Shown: positions 32,089 through 41,105 of the stretch, piece after piece
How the letters are laid out: each line of letters starts with the position of its first letter
Numbering within the stretch: the stretch's first letter is position 1
From: Actinomycetes bacterium
GTDB taxonomy: Bacteria > Actinomycetota > Acidimicrobiia > Acidimicrobiales > JAJYXR01
DNA length: 41,714 nucleotides
Direction of reading: 5' to 3'
Assembly (NCBI GenBank): GCA_021801525.1
Contig: JAJYXW010000098.1
Span: 1 to 41,714, forward strand
Translations under genes and position numbers: made by a program
The notes under the pieces: model-generated
The model's input: the letters and a program-made list of their open reading frames with translations, nothing else
What the model was told of the DNA's origin: nothing
Databases searched by the model: none

Positions 32089-33408
32089 CTACTGTGCTGT
32101 CTGGTACTGCACCGTCCAGGACCTGCCCCCATCGGTCGTGTGATCGATGACGCTCGCAGTGCCCTCGGCGCCGGTGGCGGTCATCACGTTGCCGGCTACC
32201 CAGCCATCTGCCGCGGACAAGAAGGCGAGCCCTGCAGGTGCCGCCATGCCCGGGACGCCCTCCACTGAACCGAGAGCCGCGCCGGACGCGGAGAAGACCT
32301 CTAGCTCGGCCGGAGGCCGCTGCGGGGCAAGGGCCGGCGTGAAGCCCGCAACAGCCGCCTCCGAGGGCCCGATGACCGACACGATCCCTGGGTAAGTTCC
32401 CGGTGTTGACCTGCCGGATACGGCGAGCGGCGCGTACTCGTCCTGGGCGACCATACTGAACGCCGCGCCGTCGGTGCTAGAGAAGACCGCCCAGGGCGAA
32501 GTGCCCGCGGCAACGCCCCCGGTGGCAGACACCACCCATACGGATGACGGGGCCCCGCAGCCCAAGGTCTCGCGATCCCAGGGTGCCACGCTGCCCGTAC
32601 CCCCTCCGGCGGCGGTCGGGTTCGCGACCTGGCCCCACGACGCACCTCCGTCGACGCTGCGGTACACAGCCCCGCCTGCGCCGAGCCAGCCGTCTCGAGC
32701 GTTGACGAAGCAGGCGCTCTCTGCGTTGGCCGGCGCTCCCGCGGCCGCGTGCCAACTGCGGCCTCCGTCGGTGGTCGCCACGAGCACACCCCCCCTCAGC
32801 GGGGTCACCGGGATCGTGGGGCTCCCGCGACCCTCGTAGGGAGCGTTGACCGGCCCTTGCGCATAGGCGGTTCCCCCTGCAACACCCCATCCCATAGACG
32901 TCGAGACGAAGTGAACCGACCGGAGGTGCCCAACAGCCGGCTCGCCGAGCAGCACCCAGCACGATCCCCCGTCAGCAGTACCGAGCAGGCTGTCTCCCGC
33001 GACGGCCCACCCATGCGTCGCCGAGACGAAGTCGACCTCGCCGAAGAGGAACGAACCGCTCAGCTCGATCCGCCAGCTTGCCCCGCCGTTCGAGGTCGCG
33101 AGCAGCCGGCCGGCGCCTGCGGCGAAACCCTGCTGGGCGTCGACGAACTGCACTGCCGCGATTCCTGGCGCGGTGACGCTGGCGGGGACGCCGGTGCTCG
33201 ATGCGACACATGGAGCACCGGCGGGCTCGGGCGCGGACGTCGTCGATGTAGGTGGGGCGCCGACGGAGCCCGCACGCCCCGTGGAGGTCATGGAACGCGA
33301 AGCCGGCGAGCCAGCCTTGCGCAAGGCCCGGGGCACCGGGTGGGACCCGCAGGCCGCCAGCAGCGTCATAGCTGCGAGCACGCAGCCGAAGAGCTGGGCT
33401 CTCCTCAC
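32089..33408 (-). CDS. BNR/YCF48-like beta-propeller lipoprotein
   Basis: This 439-residue protein begins at GTG 33408 with LFGCVLAAMTLLAACGS, a signal peptide ending in lipobox LAAC. Its body has repeated sialidase/YCF48-type motifs, each a hydrophobic strand followed by TSNGGASW, TADGGSCW, TTDGGRSW, RSVDGGASW and TTDGGRSW, and FVDAQQGFAAG-type strands. It probably folds as a beta-propeller outside the membrane. The open frame extends upstream to 33504, but the lipobox argues for the inner start. Function is unknown. Confidence 0.78.
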   Translation of the reverse strand: MRRAQLFGCVLAAMTLLAACGSHPVPRALRKAGSPASRSMTSTGRAGSVGAPPTSTTSAPEPAGAPCVASSTGVPASVTAPGIAAVQFVDAQQGFAAGAGRLLATSNGGASWRIELSGSFLFGEVDFVSATHGWAVAGDSLLGTADGGSCWVLLGEPAVGHLRSVHFVSTSMGWGVAGGTAYAQGPVNAPYEGRGSPTIPVTPLRGGVLVATTDGGRSWHAAAGAPANAESACFVNARDGWLGAGGAVYRSVDGGASWGQVANPTAAGGGTGSVAPWDRETLGCGAPSSVWVVSATGGVAAGTSPWAVFSSTDGAAFSMVAQDEYAPLAVSGRSTPGTYPGIVSVIGPSEAAVAGFTPALAPQRPPAELEVFSASGAALGSVEGVPGMAAPAGLAFLSAADGWVAGNVMTATGAEGTASVIDHTTDGGRSWTVQYQTAQ

Positions 33409-33588
33409 TTTGGCCACTCTACGCCACCGGCTTGCCCAGCGCACAATACGCAGAGTGCCCAGCAACGCGAGGCGTATTACCACGCAGCGTAATGTACTGG
33501 ACACATAGCCATCTCGGGTGTAACTTACTTATTGACATCCGAGTCAACAACCCGGCGCTCGCGCCGGCATCAGCGGGAGGGGGGCAAC

Positions 33589-34395
33589 GTGGACGGCACC
33601 ACGCTCGACACCGAGGAAGCACAGGGAGCTCCAGGAAGCGGCACGGATAGCGCTCCCGGCTCGCTGAAGGCGTTCGTAGACGGCGTCATGGCCCTCCCGG
33701 CTTCGCGCCGCCAGGTTCTCGTCGGGGGACTCGTCGCTGCAGGGGCACTCGGGGCAGCCGGCTGCGTGAACGACACTGGCAACCCCTTCCCGAGCTCACC
33801 GGGCGTCACCTACGCGGCGGGCAGCTCGATATCGACCAACGACAGGATGGCTCTTCGCGCCCTGTGGGACGCGATAGTCCCCGGCGACTGGATGGGTGTC
33901 GAGGAGGACGGCGGCGCTCCCGGCGCGGACCAGGGCAACGTGGAGGCCTGGCTCGAGCAGATCGCCGTCAGCGAGATCCCGTCGCTCAGCTGGCTCACTG
34001 CGGATTTCCTCAATTTCTGGGGAGCGGACATCAACGCCTGGGCCCAGGTGACCACGCTGTTCCAGAAGGAGTACGCGCAGCTCCCGCTCGGTACGACCAT
34101 CATCGACCCCTCCACCCGGCAGGGCAAGGTCCTGCTGATGATGAACCTGCTCGTGCCTGGGATCGAGACGATCTTCGACCTCCAGTACCTCGGGGGGATC
34201 ATGCTCGCCAAGCTGGCGTTCTTCGGGGACTTCTGGTTCGAAGCCAACGACCCCACCACCATGGTCGGGCGTGCCTACATAGGCGCTCACTTGCCCCCGA
34301 TCACCACGCCCTACACGCCCAACAGCTACAAGGCGAACCTCGGCATCGAGGACTCTCGCCTCATCACCGTCAACGGCTTCACGGACCTGCCCTGA
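33589..34395 (+). CDS. Tat lipoprotein, gluconate-2-dehydrogenase subunit-3-like
   Basis: This 268-residue protein starts at GTG 33589, 8 bp after GGGAGG; a TTG further upstream lacks such a site. A Tat-type signal SRRQVLVGGLVAAGALGAAGC ends in a possible lipobox Cys. The mature part (DRMALRALWDAIVPGDW... and LGGIMLAKLAFFGDFWF, ending AYIGAHLPP) resembles small subunits that accompany GMC-type dehydrogenases. The next gene, 128 bp downstream on the same strand, encodes a GMC oxidoreductase, so a two-subunit enzyme is likely. Family assignment rests on pattern and context. Confidence 0.68.
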   Translation: MDGTTLDTEEAQGAPGSGTDSAPGSLKAFVDGVMALPASRRQVLVGGLVAAGALGAAGCVNDTGNPFPSSPGVTYAAGSSISTNDRMALRALWDAIVPGDWMGVEEDGGAPGADQGNVEAWLEQIAVSEIPSLSWLTADFLNFWGADINAWAQVTTLFQKEYAQLPLGTTIIDPSTRQGKVLLMMNLLVPGIETIFDLQYLGGIMLAKLAFFGDFWFEANDPTTMVGRAYIGAHLPPITTPYTPNSYKANLGIEDSRLITVNGFTDLP

Positions 34396-34523
34396 CGGTC
34401 GGCGACAGCGAGCTACGGCACGCCGGCAGTCCCCAGTAGTGCGTAGCGCACACCCAGGCATCACAACTCCAGGCAGCACACGGAAGGCACCGAGCCTCAG
34501 AGGACCAAGGGGGAGCTAAACCA

Positions 34524-36155
34524 ATGGCAACCATCACGAAGAACGTATGCGTCATCGGCTCCGGCTTCGGGGGAGGGGTTTCCGCGCTCCGCATGGCCGA
34601 GGCGGGCCAGTCGGTCGTCGTGCTAGAGCAGGGCCACTTCTGGGACAGCGTCATCAACCAGGCTTGGTCGTCAATGGGCGTGAGCGACGTCAAGACCTTC
34701 GAGCAGAAAAACGGCGACTTCAACTACTGGATGGACATCTTCAACTTCGCCGCGGGGGCGAACCTGCTCACCAACAGCATCTACGCGGTCATCTCGGGGC
34801 GGGGAGTCGGCGGCGGCGGCCTCGTCTACTCGGGCGTATCTCTCCGGGCCCCCTCCGGCGTGTTCTCCGACGCCCCTTGGCCTCAGGCAATAGACCGCGC
34901 TGCGCTGGATCCCTACTACACCAAGGCCGAGAACCAGCTCCAGGTGAACCAGTTCGGCTGGGGAGACGTGGGCTACAAGGACGGGGCGTTCGCGTGGGCA
35001 GCCAAGAACGCAGGGGTGACCGTCAACCCACACCCCTCGATCATCGACAACCAGGTCTGCGGCTCGATGGGCTGGTGCAACAACGGCTGCCTGCGCGGCG
35101 CGAAGCACAGCGCGGACCGCCAGTACATGAAGCCCGCGATGCAGGCGGGGGTCGAGGTGCTCACCGGAGCGATGGCGCTCGAGGTAGCGCCCCTCTCAGG
35201 GGGCAAGTGGCAGGTCACCTACTCCCAGGGCGACAGCTCGACGCCGAACCTGCTCTGGACCGGCACGACGAGCACAGTGGTCGCGGACCAGGTCTTCATC
35301 TGTGCCGGTGCAGTCAACTCGGCAGCCATACTGCTGCGCTCGGCACGCAACCTTCCCGGCGGGGTCTCGAGCCAGACCGGCAAGAACCTCTCGCGCGACG
35401 GCGACGGGCTCATAATCGGCATCCTTCCCGACGACCTGCCGGCCAGTGTCGAGGGAGTCACCTTCTCGGGCACGGTCAGCTCGAACATCGGCACCTTCGA
35501 CCTGCCCGACATGACGATCGGCCCGGTGGACGGCGTCACCTGCTTCAACTACATGTTCGAGCCCCCGCCTGGCTTCGGCCCGGACTGGCCGAAGTTCACC
35601 TTGCAACCCGTCCGGATGCTGCCGATGGCAGCCGCCCTCACGCTCGACCCCGCAGGTGCGCTGAACCCCTCGGGGAACATGGAGACCTTCGGGGTCGGGG
35701 CCAAGCACCTCATGCAGAAGTACGGCAGCCGCATGCTGCAGATCGGCACGATGGGCATGGACGGGATGGACGGCGAGGTCACCCTGACGCCCGCCGGCAC
35801 CCCCACGGTGAGCTTCACCGACAGCCAGCAGACGATCAACTGCCGCAATGCCCAGCTCGCCGGAGTGAAGCAGATCATCGAGAACGGAGCCGGCGGCAAG
35901 GTGCTGCCCATCTGGAACCAGTACCGCCCGGGCGACGGCTACACCATCCACCCCCTGGGCAGCTGCCGGATGGCCGACTCCGTGATCGACGGCGTCGTGC
36001 GTGATGACGGTGCCGTATGGAACCCCTCCGGGGGCGTCTACAACGGCCTGCACGTCCTCGACTGCAGCGTTATGAGCTCCCCAATAGCCGTGAACACCTC
36101 GCTCACCACGGCTGCTCTGGCCGAGCGAGCCCTCGCACTCATAACCGGCTCCTGA
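34524..36155 (+). CDS. GMC-family FAD oxidoreductase with Cys motif
   Basis: This 543-residue protein has the FAD-binding motif GSGFGGGVSALRMAEAG (12-28), the GMC motif SGRGVGGGGLVYSGVSLRAP, and the catalytic pair H476 (IHPLGSCRM) and N524 (SSPIAVNTSLTTAALAER). C179, C185 and C189 (CGSMGWCNNGC) form a cluster like the Fe-S-binding loop of some membrane dehydrogenases such as FAD glucose dehydrogenase. It has no signal peptide of its own and may travel with the Tat lipoprotein partner. It resembles cholesterol-oxidase or alcohol-dehydrogenase members; the substrate is unknown. GGGGGAG precedes the ATG. Confidence 0.88.
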   Translation: MATITKNVCVIGSGFGGGVSALRMAEAGQSVVVLEQGHFWDSVINQAWSSMGVSDVKTFEQKNGDFNYWMDIFNFAAGANLLTNSIYAVISGRGVGGGGLVYSGVSLRAPSGVFSDAPWPQAIDRAALDPYYTKAENQLQVNQFGWGDVGYKDGAFAWAAKNAGVTVNPHPSIIDNQVCGSMGWCNNGCLRGAKHSADRQYMKPAMQAGVEVLTGAMALEVAPLSGGKWQVTYSQGDSSTPNLLWTGTTSTVVADQVFICAGAVNSAAILLRSARNLPGGVSSQTGKNLSRDGDGLIIGILPDDLPASVEGVTFSGTVSSNIGTFDLPDMTIGPVDGVTCFNYMFEPPPGFGPDWPKFTLQPVRMLPMAAALTLDPAGALNPSGNMETFGVGAKHLMQKYGSRMLQIGTMGMDGMDGEVTLTPAGTPTVSFTDSQQTINCRNAQLAGVKQIIENGAGGKVLPIWNQYRPGDGYTIHPLGSCRMADSVIDGVVRDDGAVWNPSGGVYNGLHVLDCSVMSSPIAVNTSLTTAALAERALALITGS

Positions 36156-36158
36156 GAG

Positions 36159-36182
36159 GCCCAGCGGGCAGGCACGCTGGGC
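36159..36182. terminator. Hairpin after the GMC oxidoreductase gene
   Basis: GCCCAGCG and CGCTGGGC are perfect 8-bp arms around an 8-nt loop, starting 3 bp after the stop. There is no T-run. The rest of 36183-36415 shows no gene. Confidence 0.5.
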
Positions 36183-36415
36183 GCGTCGCCCACCAGGCAG
36201 CGCAGGACGGCGGCGTGCAGGCGCGCCAGCCGCAGAACCTCGCCAAGTACCTGCGAGCACCAGCCGCCTGCCTCGGACAAGCGACATCAGCCTATGATCA
36301 TCGGTGCAAGCTGGCGCTTGCCTGGCGATGGAACCCGCCGGAGCCACTACCCGGTGGCTGCACTGCCGTTCAGAGGCTGATGGCTCCTGCCTCGAAATGG
36401 AGGAGGTGGAGCTAC

Positions 36416-37147
36416 GTGACCGTGGGCGTTCATCGGACGTTTCGCAGCCGCGACGGCCTTACGGCAGCCGCGTCTTGGATGGTCTACACGCCCCCAGGCT
36501 CTCTGGCCTGCGACGCCTTGCACTGCGACGCGGGCCTGTTCGCTGTTGCCGACGGGGTAGACCATTCTGCGGGGTCGGGCGAGATCGCGCTGACCGAGAT
36601 CCTCCGCCTTGCAGGGCCACGCCGTTCGGCTCGCCGTCTCCACGGTGCCCTCCAGGCTGCCAACTGGACGCTCTGGCACAATAGCTCTGGCGTGGGGGAC
36701 TCTGGCGTGGGGCTGCATGGGGCGACGGTTACCGTGGCCATGTGGCTCGGTCACCGGGTGGTGCTCTTCCACGTAGGCGACTCCCGGGCCTACCTTGTCA
36801 GGGCAGGCCAACCAAAGCAGTTGACGACCGACCAGACGCGCCCAGGTCCTCTGGCCAACGACGAAGCCGCGGCACGAGTTGGGCTCGCACCGGACCCTGT
36901 GCACCCGGAGTTCGTCGACGTCAGTGTCGAGCCCGGTGACCGGCTGGTCTTGTGCACCGACGGCCTCTGGGAGTGCCTCGACCCCGTAGCAATGGCAGCC
37001 GTGGGCACGCGGAGTGCCGCGGAGGCCTGCAAGTCCCTCGAATCTCGTGCCATGGACAAGGCCACCGAGGATGCCACCGCCGTAGTGGTTGCCTTCTCCA
37101 CCAGCCACGGACGCGGACCACAGCGCCCAGGCAGCAGGCTGGGGTGA
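36416..37147 (+). CDS. PP2C-type protein phosphatase
   Basis: This 243-residue cytosolic protein has the PP2C signatures LFAVADGVDHSAGSGEIA, LHGATVTVAMWLGHRVVLFHVGDSRAYLVRAG, LVLCTDGLWECLDP and TEDATAVVVAF, carrying the metal-binding aspartates. It should remove phosphate from Ser/Thr residues using Mg2+/Mn2+. AGGAGGTG upstream of GTG 36416 decides the start; the frame remains open further upstream. Its stop overlaps the next gene by 4 bp (GTGA), so the two form an operon. Confidence 0.85.
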   Translation: MTVGVHRTFRSRDGLTAAASWMVYTPPGSLACDALHCDAGLFAVADGVDHSAGSGEIALTEILRLAGPRRSARRLHGALQAANWTLWHNSSGVGDSGVGLHGATVTVAMWLGHRVVLFHVGDSRAYLVRAGQPKQLTTDQTRPGPLANDEAAARVGLAPDPVHPEFVDVSVEPGDRLVLCTDGLWECLDPVAMAAVGTRSAAEACKSLESRAMDKATEDATAVVVAFSTSHGRGPQRPGSRLG

Positions 37148-37725
37148 TCATCTATCTCATCCGCCACGGGCACACAGCTCTCAACGCCGCCGGGGTGCTG
37201 CGCGGCCGGCTCGATCCCGATCTCGACAGCACTGGGCGCGCCGAAGCAGAGGCCCTCGCTCGTTCGTTCGCCCGCGTACCGCTCGAGCTCGTCGTGTCGA
37301 GCCCTCTCAGGCGAGCACTCGCCACGGCCGAAGCACTGGCGCGCCCCCACGGCCTCGATGTCAACGCCGACGATGGCTGGCTCGATCGTGACTACGGTCC
37401 ATGGGCCGGGCAACCTGTGTCGAAAGTGAAGGAACGCTTTGGCTCGCTCGACGACGCGCCAGGAGTAGAGCCCCGCACGGATTTCGAGGCTCGCGTGCTG
37501 GGCGCTTTCGGTAGGTTGGTGGACGCGCTGAACCCCGCTGCAACCGCCGCCGTCCTGGCCCACGACGCGCTGAACCGCCTGGTTATCTCGAAGCAGGTGC
37601 ATGGATCGCACCACGGAACCGGTACCATCGCGCAAGCCACAGGGTGCTGGAACCGTTTGGAGCACGGTCCCGAGGGATGGACGGCCCCAGTTGTCGGCGC
37701 GCCGCCAGCCAGGCCGGCCACCTGA
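37144..37725 (+). CDS. Histidine phosphatase family protein
   Basis: This 193-residue phosphoglycerate-mutase-like phosphatase has the LIRHGHT motif with phospho-His H8, a second basic region VVSSPLRRALATAEA, the acidic residue in WLDRDYGPWAG and a final His in VLAHDALNRLVIS. It resembles CobC/GpmB-type or Ser/Thr phosphatases of this superfamily; the substrate is unknown. GTG 37144 overlaps the stop of the PP2C gene. It is distinct from the true gpmA at 30788. Confidence 0.83.
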   Translation: MIIYLIRHGHTALNAAGVLRGRLDPDLDSTGRAEAEALARSFARVPLELVVSSPLRRALATAEALARPHGLDVNADDGWLDRDYGPWAGQPVSKVKERFGSLDDAPGVEPRTDFEARVLGAFGRLVDALNPAATAAVLAHDALNRLVISKQVHGSHHGTGTIAQATGCWNRLEHGPEGWTAPVVGAPPARPAT

Positions 37726-37773
37726 GTCGGCGGGCTTTCGCCGTGATCGGCATTCCCGCTGCGGCTCGCCCGC

Positions 37774-39285
37774 TCACCCAGGGAGCGCCGGGATGCCGAA
37801 GACCCTCCGGTAGAGGTCTTCGCCGTAGGCCGTGGGAAGGGGATCTCCCTCGACTAGGCGGAACGTCCTCTCCCCGGTGGCGTTGCGCTCGGCCCTGAGG
37901 AGCAACGCCTTGCCCGCATAGCCGGCTCGCAGCGACTCCGCCAAGTCGAAGAAGTGGGTCACGAAGACGACCCTCATGCCTGCCTCTACGAGCGCGCGGA
38001 CGATCTGGCGTGCTATCTCGGAGCCCTCGCGCTCGTTCGTCGCCGAGAACGACTCGTTGAACAAGACGAGACCCCCCGGCGCTAGCTCGTCCACCACGGC
38101 GCTCATGCGCTGGAGCTCCTCGTCCAACTTCCCGCTCTGCATGGTGGCATCCTCCTCCCGCTTGAAATGGGTGAAGACTCCGCTGCACACGCCGGCCGTG
38201 AAGGAGCTCGCCGGAACGAACATGCCGGCGCGCATCATGAGATGCGCTATGCCGAAGCTCCGCAGGAACGTGGACTTCCCCCCCTGGTTCGCTCCGGTGA
38301 CGACCACGAGCGGCACGTCCTGCCCTGCGACGTCGTTGCACACCACGCTTCCTCCCGTGCGAAGCACGAGCACCGGGTCGTACAGCTCGCGTGCCACGAG
38401 CCCTACCCGCGCCAGAGGCAGCGGCACCGGTAGGCATGCCGGCGAGCCGGCCCGCCTCAGCTGCTCGTGCAGGTTCAGGCAACCTATGTAGAAGCCGAGC
38501 TCGAATCGCAGCGCCGTGAAGAAACCGAGAACGTGGTCCATCGAGCGTGTGAGAGCGACCGCTGCAGGGGCAATGCCTCTGGCTCGGAGCTCCTCCAATG
38601 ACTGGGTGCCGCTCTCGTCCCGGGGATCGACCTCTACGACGTTGGCGGAGCGGAAGGTGCCGAGCAGCCGCTCCCTCCAGCTCTTCCTGGATCCGAGCGG
38701 GCGCCGCAACGTGTAGCTAGTGCCCTTGTTCCCGGCACCGAGCCCAGCGCTCACGAGAACCCCGTCCTCGAACCGGAGCCGGCCCAAGTGCTCCTTCACG
38801 GTGCTCAGGTAGCCGTCGTCGAGCTCCGCGATGGCCTCGGCGAAGAAGCGGCGGAACGCCTCGGACTCGAAGCTGCCCTGGTGGTCGTTTGCAAAGCGCG
38901 CCAGATCACCGAGGGAGCCGAGCAGCACCTCGAGCACTTCGACCGAGTGGCGAAGCATGGCGGCCGGATTGTCGCGGCCGAAGAACCACCTGTACACCTT
39001 CCTCTCGCCCTCGAGCGCCCCGACGGCGAGCTCGTAGAGGTCCCTCGCTGCACGAGGCTCGTCCAGGCAATCGCTCAGGACCGCCTGGCGATAGGCGATC
39101 TCTTCCGGATCGGCGAGGCCGGCGAGCATTACCTGCTTGGCCACGTCGAACAGGAACATGTCGCCTCCGGCCATCACGCTCCAGAGGACTTCGAGCCCGA
39201 GGTCCTGTGCCAGCGACTCCTCGTTCGAGGGAAGTTGCTTCGCACGGTCGAAGTCCTGCTCGCGGTGCAGGAGCCGGGCCTTCAT
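37774..39285 (-). CDS. MutS-domain-V-type ATPase, downstream copy
   Basis: This 503-residue protein has an alpha-helical N-terminal region (about 1-300) and a MutS/SMC-like ABC ATPase domain: Walker A TGANQGGKST (330-339), signature-like region around KLDEELQRMSAVV, Walker B ELAPGGLVLFNESFSAT and VVFVTHF. It lacks the MutS mismatch-recognition domain I (no FxE motif), so classical mismatch repair is unlikely. Its ATG overlaps the stop of a second MutS-like gene by 4 bp. A heterodimeric ATPase is likely, as for other paired MutS-like proteins. The role is unknown. Confidence 0.82.
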   Translation of the reverse strand: MKARLLHREQDFDRAKQLPSNEESLAQDLGLEVLWSVMAGGDMFLFDVAKQVMLAGLADPEEIAYRQAVLSDCLDEPRAARDLYELAVGALEGERKVYRWFFGRDNPAAMLRHSVEVLEVLLGSLGDLARFANDHQGSFESEAFRRFFAEAIAELDDGYLSTVKEHLGRLRFEDGVLVSAGLGAGNKGTSYTLRRPLGSRKSWRERLLGTFRSANVVEVDPRDESGTQSLEELRARGIAPAAVALTRSMDHVLGFFTALRFELGFYIGCLNLHEQLRRAGSPACLPVPLPLARVGLVARELYDPVLVLRTGGSVVCNDVAGQDVPLVVVTGANQGGKSTFLRSFGIAHLMMRAGMFVPASSFTAGVCSGVFTHFKREEDATMQSGKLDEELQRMSAVVDELAPGGLVLFNESFSATNEREGSEIARQIVRALVEAGMRVVFVTHFFDLAESLRAGYAGKALLLRAERNATGERTFRLVEGDPLPTAYGEDLYRRVFGIPALPG

Positions 39286-40862
39286 GACGCCAGCTCGCGC
39301 GAGCCGAGCCGGTCCTTCAGGCGCTCGTAGGTGAGGCCATGCTTGCCGGCGATCGCCAGTGCATAGGCGAGGCCGTCAGCCGGCCTGCGGAGCACCTTGT
39401 AGGTCCTTGTGGTCGGGTCGGCAGGATCAACGGCGCTGACCATGCTCACGGTCGCTTCCCCAAGAGAGGCCAGCTCCTCCACGAACGTGACGCATACGCT
39501 CGGCGAGCCGATCTCCATGAGCCGGCGCAGCACCTCGGATCCCAGATAGCGGGCGTCGTGAAGTGTGGCCGAGGCGAACGTCTCGTTCATGATCACGACG
39601 CTCCGGGAGGTTGCCGTGCTCAGGATGTCATGCACGCGAACCAGCTCCTCCTGGAGCTTTCCACGCTCGTCCTCCAGGCTTTCCGAACGCTCGAAATGAG
39701 AGTAGATCCGGTCCGCCAGGCACAACCGAGCTTCGCTGGCTGGCACAGGGCAGCCCAGGCCGGCCAGGTAGTGGACCTGCCCGAAGGCCCGCGCGAATGT
39801 CGTCTTGCCACCCTGGTTCGGGCCGGTCACCACGAGTATCCGCTCGGGCCCGACGAGGCTGAAGTCGTTGCAAACCACAGACCGGTCCTCAACCACGAGC
39901 TTGGCCGCGAGTGCCAGGTCGAAGGCGTCGCGGGCGAATATCTCCTGAGGATGGATGGTAACGGTCGGGTAGCAGAACCGGAGGCCTCCTTGCTCGACTC
40001 GCCCGACGTGGTCGAGGTAGGCGAGGTAGAACTGCACCTCCCGATCGAAACGCCGGAGCGTGGCGTCGAGGAAGCCGTCGTGCTCATCGCAGAAAGCCTC
40101 GAGCGACGAGAACGCCTCCGGGAAGAGCCCGGCGACGATTTCGAGAACCCCTCCCTCCACGTGGTCCATCTCGGCCCGTTCCCGGAAGCGCACCTGGTGG
40201 CTCTTCGCCGGATCTCCTGCCCCATCGCCGGCCTGGATGAAGCGCTCGAAGACGGCGGCGACTTCCGCGCTGTAGTCGGACTCGTCGCTATATGTCTCCA
40301 CGGTTATGCGATTTCCCTTTATGGCAAGGGTGTAGACCACCTCGGAGAGCCTCCTCTCGACCTCCGCCACAGCGCCGTGAAGCGCCGTGAAGTGATCCGA
40401 GGTGCTGTACGCCGACAGGTGCTCCCGCAAGGCGCTCATGCCGCTCGAACCGAGATCGATCCGGGCGAGCGATTCAGCGAGCCCGTCCACCCCGTGGCAA
40501 TAGGCACTTGCCGCGGCGAGGAACCACCGCTGCCTCTGGCGCTCGTAGTGGAGCTTGCCTGCCTGCGCGAGGTTCGCGCGCACCTCACGCTGGGCGGCCG
40601 CGAAGGCCTCCACGCACGCGCGCAAGTCAGGCCTCTGCAAGTCCCGGAACACCTCGTGGCGGTACGAGACGGCGCTCGGGTCGTCGAGCGGCATGGAGTA
40701 GAGCTCATCGAGCTCGTACTCCTCGCGTCCGGCGGTGAGCGCGGCAACGATCTGGTCGATGTTCAGGTCCGAGAAGTGCTCGGGGGCTGCTCGCGCCGGC
40801 GCTCGGGGGTCTCCTACCGGGTCGGCTCTCCATAGACCTGGAGCCGGGAAGAGAATGCTCAC
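39282..40862 (-). CDS. MutS-domain-V-type ATPase, upstream copy
   Basis: This 526-residue protein starts at GTG 40862 after GAGG. It has an N-terminal helical segment (LNIDQIVAALTAGREEYELDELYSMPLDDPSAVSYRHEVFRDL in parts), a helical middle and a C-terminal ATPase with Walker A TGPNQGGKTT (about 346-355), the signature-like LEDERGKLQEELVRV and Walker B SVVIMNETFASAT. No mismatch-binding domain is present. It is similar in architecture to the next gene, with which it overlaps by 4 bp (ATGA), implying translational coupling and equal dosage. Confidence 0.82.
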   Translation of the reverse strand: MSILFPAPGLWRADPVGDPRAPARAAPEHFSDLNIDQIVAALTAGREEYELDELYSMPLDDPSAVSYRHEVFRDLQRPDLRACVEAFAAAQREVRANLAQAGKLHYERQRQRWFLAAASAYCHGVDGLAESLARIDLGSSGMSALREHLSAYSTSDHFTALHGAVAEVERRLSEVVYTLAIKGNRITVETYSDESDYSAEVAAVFERFIQAGDGAGDPAKSHQVRFRERAEMDHVEGGVLEIVAGLFPEAFSSLEAFCDEHDGFLDATLRRFDREVQFYLAYLDHVGRVEQGGLRFCYPTVTIHPQEIFARDAFDLALAAKLVVEDRSVVCNDFSLVGPERILVVTGPNQGGKTTFARAFGQVHYLAGLGCPVPASEARLCLADRIYSHFERSESLEDERGKLQEELVRVHDILSTATSRSVVIMNETFASATLHDARYLGSEVLRRLMEIGSPSVCVTFVEELASLGEATVSMVSAVDPADPTTRTYKVLRRPADGLAYALAIAGKHGLTYERLKDRLGSRELAS

Positions 40863-41038
40863 AACAGCCTCACGGGGCACCCGGTGTCCTCCTGGCATCG
40901 CTGCTCCTTCCGATCACCAGGAGCTATCAGGCCGTCCAGCCAATCGCAGAGCCCTCCGGCTCGCTGGTACAGCGTGCCTGCACGTTTCGGCTCTTCTCGG
41001 CGAGCTCCATCGCCACCAGGCATTCTACCTGCATCAGG

Positions 41039-41063
41039 GCTCGCCGGTACGCTGCCGGCGAGC
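41039..41063. terminator. Perfect 9-bp hairpin after dnaB
   Basis: GCTCGCCGG and CCGGCGAGC flank a 7-nt loop. It lies about 43 bp beyond the dnaB stop on the minus strand and upstream of the MutS-like pair. No T-run follows, so termination is plausible but not certain. The rest of 40863-41105 has no gene. Confidence 0.5.
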
Positions 41064-41105
41064 AAAGCCCCCCGCGGACCTCACTCCTCGCTGGCTTCGC
41101 TCGCG

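Noticed and set aside
37144..37725. Second gpmA
   Set aside because: It is too short (193 residues) and lacks the dPGM-specific segments; it belongs to the general histidine phosphatase family.
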